Positions 1 through 11,011 of a stretch of 21,445 nt of DNA are shown here, piece by piece. Origin of the DNA: RUG11894 sp964344335 (lineage in GTDB: Bacteria > Bacillota > Clostridia > Peptostreptococcales > Anaerovoracaceae); assembly GCA_964344335.1 (NCBI GenBank), contig CAYFMW010000023.1:1-21445 (forward strand), written 5' to 3'. Below the pieces are notes generated by a model that had not been told where the DNA came from, made no database searches, and saw only the letters and a list, made by a program, of their open reading frames with translations. A program made the translations under genes and the position numbers. Each line of letters begins with the position of its first letter. Position 1 is the first letter of the stretch.

Positions 1-3447
<3,447 letters not shown>

Positions 3448-3451
3448 ACCT

Positions 3452-3481
3452 TTGACATTCAGGCGTTTGCTGTGCTAAACT
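3452..3481 (+). promoter_or_regulatory. Candidate promoter of the str operon (rpsL)
   Basis: TTGACA at 3452-3457 and TAAACT at 3476-3481 are separated by 18 nt, and TGC before the -10 makes it an extended -10. Transcription would start near 3488, leaving a leader of about 74 nt before rpsL. CGTTTGC (3464-3470) and GCAAACG (3506-3512) could pair in the early leader. No intrinsic terminator is visible after rpoC, so read-through is also likely. A second TTGACA at 3516-3521 has no well-spaced -10 compatible with the rpsL ribosome binding site. Confidence 0.6.
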
Positions 3482-3561
3482 ATGTCCGTTGTGCGCAATG
3501 CTGCCGCAAACGATTTTGACAGGCAGTTGCGATATAAAATATTAAAGAAAGGAGAAAATTT

Positions 3562-3978
3562 ATGCCCACAATCAACCAATTGGTCAGACAGGGAAGAACG
3601 AGTTCAGTCAGGAAGTCCGATTCACCGGCCTTGCTCAGGAACATGAACAGCATAAGGAGAGTCTATACGACTACCAATGCTCCTCAAAAGAGAGGCGTCT
3701 GCACATCCGTAAAGACGGTTACCCCGAAGAAGCCCAACTCTGCCCTCAGAAAGGTTGCTCGTGTGCGCCTCACGAACGGTCTGGAAGTTACGGCTTACAT
3801 TCCGGGAGAAGGCCATAATCTGCAGGAACACAGCGTCGTTCTCATCAGAGGCGGCAGGGTCAGGGACCTCCCCGGTGTCCGTTATCACATCGTAAGAGGT
3901 ACACTGGATACCGCAGGAGTGGCCAAGAGAGCTCAGGCGCGCTCAAAGTACGGCGTAAAGAGACCGAAGAAAAAGTAG
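3562..3978 (+). CDS. rpsL: 30S ribosomal protein S12
   Basis: S12 sits at the decoding centre of the 30S subunit and controls translational accuracy. The 138-residue length and the extra segment before PQKRGVC (about residues 28-40) are the Firmicute form. The decoding loop TPKKPNSALRK places the classic streptomycin-target lysine at residue 56. The second streptomycin loop reads GGRVRDLPGV, with arginine at residue 101 where most species carry lysine; Asp102, the residue often methylthiolated, is kept. AAAGGAG at 3548-3554 is a good ribosome binding site for the ATG. It is the first gene of the str operon, followed by rpsG after 139 nt. Confidence 0.98.
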   Translation: MPTINQLVRQGRTSSVRKSDSPALLRNMNSIRRVYTTTNAPQKRGVCTSVKTVTPKKPNSALRKVARVRLTNGLEVTAYIPGEGHNLQEHSVVLIRGGRVRDLPGVRYHIVRGTLDTAGVAKRAQARSKYGVKRPKKK

Positions 3979-4025
3979 GCTCTTTGCAACGAAGACAAAT
4001 TATATCAGTTAAATCGGGTAACGAA

Positions 4026-4104
4026 GTGCCCTTATCTATAGATAGAGGCACGGCGGTGCGCCGGGCGGCGCATCGAGTACCGACGATTTGCGAAATTTAC
4101 GCAA
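4026..4104 (+). promoter_or_regulatory. Structured rpsL-rpsG intergenic leader (candidate S7 control element)
   Basis: Three adjacent inverted repeats fill the space before rpsG. The first spans 4026-4051, with 13-nt arms and only one mismatch and one G-U pair, centred on TATCTATAGATA. The second is TGCGCC (4057-4062) and GGCGCA (4067-4072) around GGGC. The third is TTGCG (4088-4092) and CGCAA (4100-4104), whose last two bases are part of the rpsG Shine-Dalgarno at 4103-4110. No U-tract follows the first two, so they do not look like terminators. In Escherichia coli S7 represses its own operon at the rpsL-rpsG junction; a similar role here is inference. Confidence 0.5.
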
Positions 4105-4117
4105 GGAGGAAAGAGAA

Positions 4118-4588
4118 GTGCCAAGACGTGGAAACATCCCCAAGAGGGAGACCCTTCCCGATCCCATCTACGGCAGTGTCGTTGTAGCAAAGCTCATCAA
4201 CAACATAATGCTGGACGGAAAGAAGGGAGTAGCTCAGAAAATCGTCTACGACGCCTTCGACATTATAAAGGCAAAGACGGGTGAAGAACCCCTGGAAGTC
4301 TTTGAAAAGGCCATGAACAACATCATGCCGCAGGTCGAAGTCAAGGCGAGGAGAGTGGGCGGCGCCAACTATCAGGTCCCCATGGAAGTGAGGCCCGAAA
4401 GAAGGCAGACGCTCGGACTGCGCTGGCTGACCAGATATACGAGGCTCAGAGGAGAGAGAACGATGTCTCAGAGACTCGCAAGCGAACTTATGGACGCTGC
4501 AAACGGTCAGGGCGGTACAGTCAAGAAGAAGGAAGATACGCACAGGATGGCGGAAGCCAACAGAGCATTCGCACACTACAGATTTTAG
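4118..4588 (+). CDS. rpsG: 30S ribosomal protein S7
   Basis: S7 is a primary 16S rRNA-binding protein that nucleates assembly of the 30S head. The protein starts MPRRGNIPKRETLPDPIYGS from a GTG codon at 4118, seven bases after AAGGAGGA (4103-4110). This gives 156 residues, the usual length for S7. A longer reading from a TTG at 4088 would add ten residues unlike S7 and has no ribosome binding site, so it is rejected. The conserved RRVGGANYQVP and RPERRQTLGLRW segments (about residues 76-97) and the C-terminal AEANRAFAHYRF match the family. It is followed by fusA after 48 nt, in which ATGCTC (4592-4597) and GAGCAT (4605-4610) could form a small hairpin. Confidence 0.98.
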   Translation: MPRRGNIPKRETLPDPIYGSVVVAKLINNIMLDGKKGVAQKIVYDAFDIIKAKTGEEPLEVFEKAMNNIMPQVEVKARRVGGANYQVPMEVRPERRQTLGLRWLTRYTRLRGERTMSQRLASELMDAANGQGGTVKKKEDTHRMAEANRAFAHYRF

Positions 4589-4636
4589 CGCATGCTCGCA
4601 GTAAGAGCATTGAGAGTTTAACGGAAAGGAGGAAGT

Positions 4637-6700
4637 ATGCCTAGGAAATTCAGTCTGCAAAATACGAGAAACATCGGCATCATGGCTCACATAGACGCCG
4701 GAAAGACTACTACAACCGAGCGCATATTGTTCTATACGGGCAGGACTCATAAGATGGGCGAAACCCATGAGGGCGCGGCAGTCATGGATTGGATGACTCA
4801 GGAGCAGGAAAGAGGCATAACCATAACTTCCGCTGCCACGACTGCTCAATGGAAAGAGACAAGAATCAACATAATAGACACGCCGGGCCATGTCGACTTT
4901 ACGGTCGAAGTGGAGAGATCGCTAAGGGTGCTGGACGGTGCTGTTACCGTTCTTTGTGCCAAGGGCGGAGTTGAACCCCAGTCGGAGACGGTCTGGAGAC
5001 AGGCGGAGAAGTACAGGGTGCCGAGGATTATATTCGTCAATAAGATGGATGTTACCGGTGCGGACTTCTACAGAGTCGTAGACATGGTCAAACACAGGCT
5101 CAAGGCCAATGCGGTACCCGTGCAGCTTCCCATAGGTGCGGAAGGCAGCTTCAGAGGAGTTATCGATCTCGTCAAGATGAAGGCCGAAATATACGGAGAC
5201 GACCTTGGCGAGCTCATAGCCGAGGAGGCAATCCCCGAGGATATGGCGGAGCTTGCCGCCGAGTACAGGCATATGCTTGTGGAAGCGGCTGCGGAGACCG
5301 ACGAAGAGCTTCTGGAGAAATATCTCGAGACGGGAGAACTGTCGGAGGAGGAGATTAAGCGCGCCGTTAGAAAAGAGTGCATCGCTAATCGCATGGTTCC
5401 GGTGTTCTGCGGCTCCGCTTATAAAAACAAGGGCGTTCAGCTCCTGCTGGACGGCGTGGTGGACTATTTGCCCTCCCCGCTGGATATACCGCCCATAAAG
5501 GGTATAATCCCCAGGCTCGAGAAGGAGGCCGAAAGGCACTCCGAAGATAATGCTCCTTTCTCCGCCCTCGCATTTAAGATAGTCACCGACCCCTATGTGG
5601 GAAAGCTGGCATATTTCAGGGTTTACTCGGGAACGCTAAAGACGGGTTCCTATGTGTATAACTCGACGAGGGACAAGAAGGAGCGCATTGGACGCATACT
5701 GCTGATGCATGCAAATCACAGGGAGGAGCTCAAGGAGGTCTATGCGGGCGATATAGCGGCTGCGGTGGGCCTCAAGGTTACGACCACGGGCGATACGCTC
5801 TGCGACGAGAAGCATCCGATTCTGCTGGAATCCATGGAGTTCCCCGACCCGGTAATACAGATTGCCATCGAGCCCAAGACCAAGGCCGGTCAGGATAAGA
5901 TAGGCCTCGCTCTTGCAAAGCTCGCCGAGGAAGACCCGACATTCAAGACCTTTACGAACAGCGAGACGGGCCAGACTATAATCGCCGGCATGGGAGAACT
6001 GCATCTGGAGATAATAGTCGACAGACTGCTTCGCGAATTCAAGGTCGAGGCTAATGTCGGAAAACCGCAGGTTTCCTACAAGGAGACCATCGGTAAGGAA
6101 GTCATCAAAGACAACAGGTATGCAAAGCAGACCGGCGGGCGCGGTCAGTACGGACATGTAAAGATACGCGTCTATCCCAGAGAGGCCGGATCCGGATACG
6201 AATTCGTCAACAAGATTGTGGGAGGAGTAATCCCCAAGGAGTACATCCCCAAGATAGACGAAGGCATCCGCGAAGCCATGGAAAGCGGTCCGATTGCGGG
6301 CTACCAGTGCGTAGATCTTGGCGTCGAGCTCATCGACGGCTCCTACCACGAGGTGGATTCATCGGAGATGGCTTTCAAGATTGCCGCATCCATGGCATTC
6401 AGACAGGCGGCAACGAGTGCGGACCCCGTTCTGCTCGAACCCGTCTTCAAGGTTGAGGTCGTGGCGCCCGAAGAATACATGGGCGATGTAATAGGCGATC
6501 TCAGCTCCAGAAGAGGTAAGATAGAAGGGACGGATATCAGAAACGGTTCCGCCACGGTGGATGCGATGGTTCCGCTGTCCGAGATGTTCGGATATGCGAC
6601 GGATCTGCGCTCCAGAACCCAGGGAAGGGGTACCTATGTGATGCAGATGGATCACTTTGAAAAGTTGCCCCCGAATCTTCTGGATAAGATAAATAAGTAA
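4637..6700 (+). CDS. fusA: Translation elongation factor G
   Basis: EF-G is the GTPase that drives ribosomal translocation and, with RRF, ribosome recycling. The 687 residues show G1 AHIDAGKT (17-24), switch-I RGITI (59-63), G3 DTPGH (81-85) and G4 NKMD (135-138), then domains II-V. Domain IV carries the GGRGQYGHVKI segment and domain V the EVVAPEEYMGDVIGDLSSRRG segment typical of canonical, fusidic-acid-type EF-G. The start ATG follows AAAGGAGG (4625-4632). The gene lies in the standard rpsL-rpsG-fusA-tuf order. Its isoleucine codons include many ATA, unlike tuf just downstream. Confidence 0.98.
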   Translation: MPRKFSLQNTRNIGIMAHIDAGKTTTTERILFYTGRTHKMGETHEGAAVMDWMTQEQERGITITSAATTAQWKETRINIIDTPGHVDFTVEVERSLRVLDGAVTVLCAKGGVEPQSETVWRQAEKYRVPRIIFVNKMDVTGADFYRVVDMVKHRLKANAVPVQLPIGAEGSFRGVIDLVKMKAEIYGDDLGELIAEEAIPEDMAELAAEYRHMLVEAAAETDEELLEKYLETGELSEEEIKRAVRKECIANRMVPVFCGSAYKNKGVQLLLDGVVDYLPSPLDIPPIKGIIPRLEKEAERHSEDNAPFSALAFKIVTDPYVGKLAYFRVYSGTLKTGSYVYNSTRDKKERIGRILLMHANHREELKEVYAGDIAAAVGLKVTTTGDTLCDEKHPILLESMEFPDPVIQIAIEPKTKAGQDKIGLALAKLAEEDPTFKTFTNSETGQTIIAGMGELHLEIIVDRLLREFKVEANVGKPQVSYKETIGKEVIKDNRYAKQTGGRGQYGHVKIRVYPREAGSGYEFVNKIVGGVIPKEYIPKIDEGIREAMESGPIAGYQCVDLGVELIDGSYHEVDSSEMAFKIAASMAFRQAATSADPVLLEPVFKVEVVAPEEYMGDVIGDLSSRRGKIEGTDIRNGSATVDAMVPLSEMFGYATDLRSRTQGRGTYVMQMDHFEKLPPNLLDKINK

Positions 6701-6750
6701 CCGAAATTGCAATTTTATAAACTAATTCACGTGAAAAAGGAGAAATTGAA

Positions 6751-7950
6751 ATGGCAAAAGAGAAATTCGCAAGAACAAAACCGCATGTTAACATCGGAAC
6801 CATCGGTCACGTTGACCACGGCAAGACCACCCTTACAGCTGCCATAACTAAGGTGCTTGCTACGAGAGAGCCTTCCGAAACGAATAAAATCATCAGCTTC
6901 GATAATATCGACAAGGCTCCCGAAGAGAAGGATAGAGGAATTACCATCAACACCTCTCATGTTGAGTACGAGTCTCAGAACAGACACTACGCTCATGTAG
7001 ACTGCCCCGGCCACGCCGACTATGTAAAGAACATGATTACCGGCGCAGCCCAGATGGACGGCGCGATTCTCGTAGTTGCGGCGACGGACGGACCCATGCC
7101 CCAGACCAAGGAGCACATCCTGCTCTCCCGTCAGGTAGGCGTTCCCTACATCGTCGTATTCCTCAACAAGTGCGACATGGTCGACGACGACGAGCTGCTC
7201 GAGCTCGTAGAGATGGAAGTCAGAGAAGAGCTGGATAAGCAGGACTTCCCCGGAGATGATACTCCGATCATCAGAGGTTCCGCTCTTATGGCTCTCGAGG
7301 ATCCCAACGGATCCTGGGGCGACAAGGTTATGGAGCTGATCGAGGCGATCGACAGCTACATTCCCGATCCCCAAAGACCCATCGACAAGCCCTTCCTGAT
7401 GCCCGTAGAGGATGTATTCTCCATCACCGGCCGCGGCACCGTTGCCACAGGTCGTGTTGAGAGAGGCGTCGTAAAGGTTTCCGACGAAGTCGAAATCGTA
7501 GGACTCAAGGAAGAGAAGAGAAAGGTCGTTGTTACCGGCGTTGAGATGTTCCGCAAGCTGCTCGATCAGGGCCAGGCCGGCGACAATGTCGGATTGCTGC
7601 TCCGCGGTGTTCAGAGAAACGAAATCGAAAGAGGACAGGTACTCGCAGCGCCCGGAACCGTTAAGCCGCACACCAAGTTCGAGGCTCAGGTCTATGTGCT
7701 TAAGAAGGAAGAGGGCGGACGCCACACTCCGTTCTTCGACGGCTACAGACCTCAGTTCTACTTCAGAACGACCGATGTTACCGGCAGCGTAAAGCTTCCC
7801 GAAGGAACCGAGATGTGCATGCCCGGCGACCATATCACCATGACGGTTGAACTGATTACCCCGATTTCGATCGAGGAAGGACTGCGCTTCGCCATCCGCG
7901 AAGGCGGCAGAACCGTTGCCTCCGGCGTCGTAGCCAAGGTTATCGAGTAA
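6751..7950 (+). CDS. tuf: Translation elongation factor Tu
   Basis: EF-Tu delivers aminoacyl-tRNA to the ribosomal A site as a GTP ternary complex. The protein of 399 residues has G1 GHVDHGKT (19-26), RGITI (62-66), DCPGH (84-88, including the catalytic histidine) and NKCD (139-142). Domains II and III are complete and the C-terminus is the expected GGRTVASGVVAKVIE. The ATG follows AAAGGAG (6736-6742). It is the last gene of the str operon and ends in a strong terminator at 7975. Isoleucine is almost always ATC or ATT here, with ATA nearly absent, a marked contrast with fusA and rpoC that fits very high expression. No second tuf copy lies in the window. Confidence 0.98.
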   Translation: MAKEKFARTKPHVNIGTIGHVDHGKTTLTAAITKVLATREPSETNKIISFDNIDKAPEEKDRGITINTSHVEYESQNRHYAHVDCPGHADYVKNMITGAAQMDGAILVVAATDGPMPQTKEHILLSRQVGVPYIVVFLNKCDMVDDDELLELVEMEVREELDKQDFPGDDTPIIRGSALMALEDPNGSWGDKVMELIEAIDSYIPDPQRPIDKPFLMPVEDVFSITGRGTVATGRVERGVVKVSDEVEIVGLKEEKRKVVVTGVEMFRKLLDQGQAGDNVGLLLRGVQRNEIERGQVLAAPGTVKPHTKFEAQVYVLKKEEGGRHTPFFDGYRPQFYFRTTDVTGSVKLPEGTEMCMPGDHITMTVELITPISIEEGLRFAIREGGRTVASGVVAKVIE

Positions 7951-7974
7951 TATAGAGGCTTTGCCCAATTACAG

Positions 7975-8010
7975 GCGCTGCTCGCAAAGCGAGCAGCGCT
8001 TGCTTATTTC
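7975..8010 (+). terminator. Intrinsic terminator after tuf
   Basis: A perfect 11-bp stem, GCGCTGCTCGC (7975-7985) and GCGAGCAGCGC (7989-7999), closes an AAA loop. It is followed by a moderately T-rich TTGCTTATTTC. It ends the str operon and separates it from the tsaE cluster. Confidence 0.85.
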
Positions 8011-8026
8011 CTGCCGCAGTCCGCTG

Positions 8027-8035
8027 TGATACAAT
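8027..8035 (+). promoter_or_regulatory. Extended -10 promoter of tsaE
   Basis: TGATACAAT gives TGn (8027-8029) plus a TACAAT -10 box (8030-8035). Only a weak -35 (TTTCCT at 8007-8012, 17-nt spacer) is visible, which is tolerated for extended -10 promoters. The -10 box ends 7 nt before the tsaE ATG, so the predicted transcript would begin at or next to the start codon. Confidence 0.55.
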
Positions 8036-8042
8036 TAAAGAG

Positions 8043-8468
8043 ATGGACGAGATTAACAGAATTAAACTGAAAAATGAGAAAGAGACAGAGGAGTTCGGCA
8101 GGATGCTTGCCGGGATGCTCGAGGCAGGAGATGTTATAGCCCTGGTAGGGGATCTCGGAGCCGGGAAGACCACTCTCGCCAAGGCGATAGCAAAGGGACT
8201 GGGAGTCGAAGAGACGCTCACGAGCCCGACCTTTACCATCCTCCAGGAATACGAAAGCGGGAGACTTCCGCTATACCACTTCGATGTTTACAGAGTTCAC
8301 AGCGAGGAAGAACTCTTCGAGATAGGCATGGAAGATTATTTTTATCGCGGCGGGGTTTGCCTTATAGAATGGGCCGATCTGATAGAGGATCTGCTCCCGA
8401 AAAATCGGAGGACCGTAAAGATTTCCCGCGGCGAGAACGAAGGCGAAAGAATATGCGAAATAAGTTGA
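8043..8468 (+). CDS. tsaE: tRNA threonylcarbamoyladenosine biosynthesis ATPase TsaE
   Basis: TsaE is the P-loop ATPase that works with TsaB and TsaD to make N6-threonylcarbamoyladenosine at A37 of ANN-decoding tRNAs. The 141 residues contain Walker A GDLGAGKTT (36-44), the SPTFT motif, HFDVYR and the conserved LIEWAD segment, all diagnostic of this family. The start has no Shine-Dalgarno at a normal distance: AAAGAG directly abuts the ATG. No in-frame start lies upstream, and the next Met would remove conserved N-terminal sequence. The end overlaps tsaB by 16 nt. It is equivalent to YdiB of Bacillus subtilis. Confidence 0.95.
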   Translation: MDEINRIKLKNEKETEEFGRMLAGMLEAGDVIALVGDLGAGKTTLAKAIAKGLGVEETLTSPTFTILQEYESGRLPLYHFDVYRVHSEEELFEIGMEDYFYRGGVCLIEWADLIEDLLPKNRRTVKISRGENEGERICEIS

Positions 8469-9241
8469 GAGAAGGCGGCGCTGCCGCTGCGAAGATACTA
8501 GCGATAGAAACTACAGGCCCCCTCGCTTCCTGCGCATTGAGCGCAGAAGAAGGAGCGATATGCAGGGTCAATTATACGAATTATTCCCATCTCGAGGAAA
8601 TCGCTCCGATGGTGAGGGGGATTTTGGCGGATGGGGAAATCGAGCCCGAGGCGCTCGATGCGATCGCCGTGTCGAGGGGCCCGGGATCCTTTACGGGGAT
8701 AAGGATAGGCATGGCAAGTGCCAAGGGACTCGCAATAGTCTGGAATAAACCGATTATAGAGGTTCCCACACTTACGGCTTTCGCCTACGGCGATTATCCC
8801 TGGATAAAGGTCGAAAGACCCTTAATCTGCCCCCTCTTCGATGCCAGAAGAAATCAGATCTATGCGGGGGCATACAGCCCCTTTTGCAGGCAGGCAATCG
8901 TGGAGGACGGGGCGTATGCGCCCGAAGATTTTCTCTCGGCACTGAAGGCGGCGATGAAGAACTTCGACAAGGCCGTGTTCTTCGGGGATGCGGCGGAAAT
9001 CTTTGTGCAGGCTTGCGGCGCGCTCGATTTTCCGCATATCGTCGCTCCCGCAGACAGCCGCTATCAGATTGCGAGCAGCGTTTTACAGTTGGGATTGGAA
9101 CTCTTTGAGGAGGGTATCTTGAAGGATGCATTCAGTGCGGAGCCGGAATATCTGAGGCTTGCGGAAGCTGAGAGAAAACTCAGGGAAAAGCTCGACAAGA
9201 AGGGACAAAGCGCCGAAGGCGCGGAATCTGAAGAATGTTGA
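8453..9241 (+). CDS. tsaB: tRNA threonylcarbamoyladenosine biosynthesis protein TsaB
   Basis: TsaB is the non-catalytic ASKHA-fold partner that dimerises with TsaD in t6A synthesis. The 262-residue protein has the ILAIETTG strand near residues 15-22, then AVSRGPGSFTGIRIG and a GLAIVWNKPIIEVPTL stretch. The ATG at 8453 gives about 13 residues before the usual MKILAIET start. A TTG at 8465, in the same frame, is an alternative start, but neither has a strong ribosome binding site, and translation is probably coupled to tsaE (16-nt overlap). The 3' end overlaps rimI by 7 nt. The C-terminal tail is charged and rich in Glu, Lys and Ala. Confidence 0.92.
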   Translation: MRNKLREGGAAAAKILAIETTGPLASCALSAEEGAICRVNYTNYSHLEEIAPMVRGILADGEIEPEALDAIAVSRGPGSFTGIRIGMASAKGLAIVWNKPIIEVPTLTAFAYGDYPWIKVERPLICPLFDARRNQIYAGAYSPFCRQAIVEDGAYAPEDFLSALKAAMKNFDKAVFFGDAAEIFVQACGALDFPHIVAPADSRYQIASSVLQLGLELFEEGILKDAFSAEPEYLRLAEAERKLREKLDKKGQSAEGAESEEC

Positions 9242-9690
9242 TTCGAAGAGCCGGCGAGGCGGACATCGACCGCATCGCGCAGATGGAGACAATATGCTTC
9301 GACGACCCCTGGACCAGAGGGATGATTGCCGCGGAATTCAACGGATCAAACCCTTCAGCCTGTTATCTTGTAATAGAGGACGGGAACATTTTGGGATATG
9401 CGATGATATGGTTCGTTCCACCCGAGGGCGAGATTTGCAATATAGCGGTTCATCCCGATTTTCGGCGCAGAGGGATAGCTTCGCTGCTTATGGAGTTTCT
9501 CTTATACGAGAGCTCTAAGCTCGGGGTCCGGGATTTGAGCCTGGAAGTTCGAGAGAGCAACGCGGCGGCTCAGGCTCTATATTCAAAGTTCGGATTCAAA
9601 ATAGAAAGCAGACGGCCCGAATACTACAGGGACGGCGAGGATGCGTTTGTGATGTGGCGACGCGCCTGCGAGTGCCGGGATTTTAAATAG
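9235..9690 (+). CDS. rimI: Ribosomal protein alanine N-acetyltransferase RimI (GNAT family)
   Basis: RimI is a GNAT acetyltransferase that uses acetyl-CoA to acetylate the N-terminus of ribosomal protein S18 in Escherichia coli; homologues can act on other N-termini. In the 151 residues the acetyl-CoA pyrophosphate-binding motif is RRRGIA (77-82), preceded by ICNIAVHPDF. It is followed by the family segment LEVRESNAAAQALYSKFGF (about 103-121) and the YYRDGEDAFVM ending. The ATG at 9235 lies inside the last codons of tsaB, with only a weak GAAGA before it, so coupling is likely. Its place between tsaB and tsaD is the classic Firmicute order (ydiC-ydiD-gcp). Confidence 0.93.
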   Translation: MLIRRAGEADIDRIAQMETICFDDPWTRGMIAAEFNGSNPSACYLVIEDGNILGYAMIWFVPPEGEICNIAVHPDFRRRGIASLLMEFLLYESSKLGVRDLSLEVRESNAAAQALYSKFGFKIESRRPEYYRDGEDAFVMWRRACECRDFK

Positions 9691-9702
9691 GCGGAATAAG
9701 GT

Positions 9703-10746
9703 ATGAAAGACGGAAAACATATAACGATGGGAATAGAGACCAGCTGCGACGAGACCGCGATAGCCTTGCTCGCCGACGGCAGGGAGATACTCTCGAATGT
9801 AATTTCTTCCCAGATAGATATACATAAGGTTTACGGCGGAGTGGTCCCGGAGATTGCTTCGCGCCATCATCTGAGCAATCTTCCTTTCGTCTACGAGCGC
9901 GCTCTGGACGAGGCAGGCCTGAGTTTAGACGATGTCGACGAAATAGGCGTCTGCGCGGGTCCCGGTCTTGCCGGTGCGCTCATAATGGGTACGGCCTTTG
10001 CAAAGGCCGTATGCGCAGCATCGGGAAAGCCCTTAGTCGGGGTTCATCATATACAGGGGCATATCTTTTCGAATATCGTGGAGCATCCGGAGCTTCAACC
10101 CCCCTTCCTCTGCCTCGTGGTCTCCGGCGGGCATACCCAGCTGCTTGAGGTTAAGGGATATAACGAATTCCATGTTCTCGGAGGAACCAGGGACGATGCC
10201 GTGGGCGAGGCCTACGACAAGGTCGCAAGGGTGCTCGGACTGGGTTACCCCGGCGGTCCTAAAATCGACGAGATTGCGAGGAGCGGCAATCCTCATGCTA
10301 TAGAGTTCAAGCGGGTCTACCTGGAAAAGGGCAGCCTCGATTTTTCGTTTTCCGGCACCAAGACGGCTGTAATAAATTACTTGCATAACGAAGAGCAGGC
10401 CGGAAGATCCGTTAATCCTGCGGATGTTGCCGCATCCTTTCAGGAGGCCGTGATTGAGGTACTCGTAAGTAAGGCTGCGGACGCATTGGAGATGACGGGA
10501 TACAAGGTGCTGGCCGTGGCCGGCGGGGTGGCCGCAAACAGTATGCTTCGCGAGCGAATCCGCAAAGCATGCGAGGAGCGCGGCGCAAAACTCTACATAC
10601 CTTCGCTGATACTCTGCACCGACAACGCGGTTATGATAGCGGGAGCAGCATATCGCAAGGCCCTGGAGGGACGCTTCGCCTCGCTGCGCCTGGATGTCTG
10701 GCCGGGACTCGATCTCGAAACAGGGCTGGATAAGTTAGAGATGTAG
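9703..10746 (+). CDS. tsaD: tRNA N6-adenosine threonylcarbamoyltransferase TsaD
   Basis: TsaD transfers the threonylcarbamoyl group from TC-AMP to A37 of tRNA; it belongs to the Kae1/ASKHA fold. The 347-residue protein shows GIETSCDETA (10-19), the metal-binding HHIQGH (115-120, HxxxH), VVSGGHTQL, GEAYDKVARVLGLGYPGGP and, near the C-terminus, AVAGGVAANSMLRE and LCTDNAVMIA with the metal-ligand Asp. The start follows a 12-nt gap after rimI; the ribosome binding sequence is a close-set AAGG. It ends the t6A cluster, and no terminator separates it from the FMN riboswitch, so read-through would also pass under flavin control. TsaC, the remaining pathway enzyme, is not in the window. Confidence 0.96.
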   Translation: MKDGKHITMGIETSCDETAIALLADGREILSNVISSQIDIHKVYGGVVPEIASRHHLSNLPFVYERALDEAGLSLDDVDEIGVCAGPGLAGALIMGTAFAKAVCAASGKPLVGVHHIQGHIFSNIVEHPELQPPFLCLVVSGGHTQLLEVKGYNEFHVLGGTRDDAVGEAYDKVARVLGLGYPGGPKIDEIARSGNPHAIEFKRVYLEKGSLDFSFSGTKTAVINYLHNEEQAGRSVNPADVAASFQEAVIEVLVSKAADALEMTGYKVLAVAGGVAANSMLRERIRKACEERGAKLYIPSLILCTDNAVMIAGAAYRKALEGRFASLRLDVWPGLDLETGLDKLEM

Positions 10747-10760
10747 GATTTGCGCCGCTA

Positions 10761-10789
10761 TTGACAGGATGTGCGCGACGCAATATAAT
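10761..10789 (+). promoter_or_regulatory. Consensus promoter of the FMN riboswitch-ribU unit
   Basis: TTGACA (10761-10766) and TATAAT (10784-10789) are both perfect matches to the sigma-A consensus, with a 17-nt spacer. The predicted start near 10796 lies just before the riboswitch aptamer, so expression should be set mainly by the riboswitch. Confidence 0.9.
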
Positions 10790-10800
10790 TCTATATGCAG

Positions 10801-10926
10801 ATCTGTTTCAGGGCGGGGTGCAATTCCCCACCGGCGGTGATGCGGCGACGCCGCGAGTCCGCGAGCCGAAAGGCAGAACCGGTTGGAACCCGGTACCGAC
10901 GGTACAGTCCGGATGAAAGAAACGAT
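10801..10926 (+). promoter_or_regulatory. FMN riboswitch (RFN element)
   Basis: The conserved aptamer pieces are in order: AGGGCGGGGTGCAATTCCCC, ACCGGCGGTGAT, GAGTCCGCGAGCC, the GAACCGG/CCGGT arm, ACCGACGGTACAGTCCGGAT and the closing GAAAC. P1 pairs ATC and GTTTC (10801-10809) with GAAAC and GAT (10919-10926), around a one-base bulge. The variable arm is GC-rich and short. Binding of FMN should favour the terminator at 10940 and shut off ribU. Confidence 0.95.
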
Positions 10927-10939
10927 ATTTTCTTTTTGT

Positions 10940-10970
10940 ACGCCTTGCAATTTGCGGGGTGTTTTACTTT
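10940..10970 (+). terminator. Riboswitch expression-platform terminator
   Basis: ACGCCTTGCA (10940-10949) can pair with TGCGGGGTGT (10953-10962) over 10 bp, including a few G-U pairs, around an ATT loop. TTTACTTT follows. It lies between the FMN aptamer and the ribU ribosome binding site, so transcription attenuation is the likely mechanism. Confidence 0.75.
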
Positions 10971-11011
10971 CCTGACAGATTCCGCCAAAAAATATTTTAC
11001 AGGAGGAATCT

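Noticed and set aside
3516..3545. A second TTGACA upstream of rpsL
   Set aside because: The nearest TATAAA is only 11 nt away, and a TATTAA at 18 nt would start transcription inside the rpsL ribosome binding site.
4026..4051. The 26-nt inverted repeat as a terminator after rpsL
   Set aside because: The centre is AT-rich and no T-tract follows; termination here would cut off rpsG, fusA and tuf.
6727..7968. A 413-codon open frame on the minus strand opposite tuf
   Set aside because: It is a shadow of tuf codon usage and has no initiation signals or family motifs. The same applies to minus-strand frames opposite rpsG-fusA (4097-4891), fusA (5636-6349) and guaB (18954-19667).
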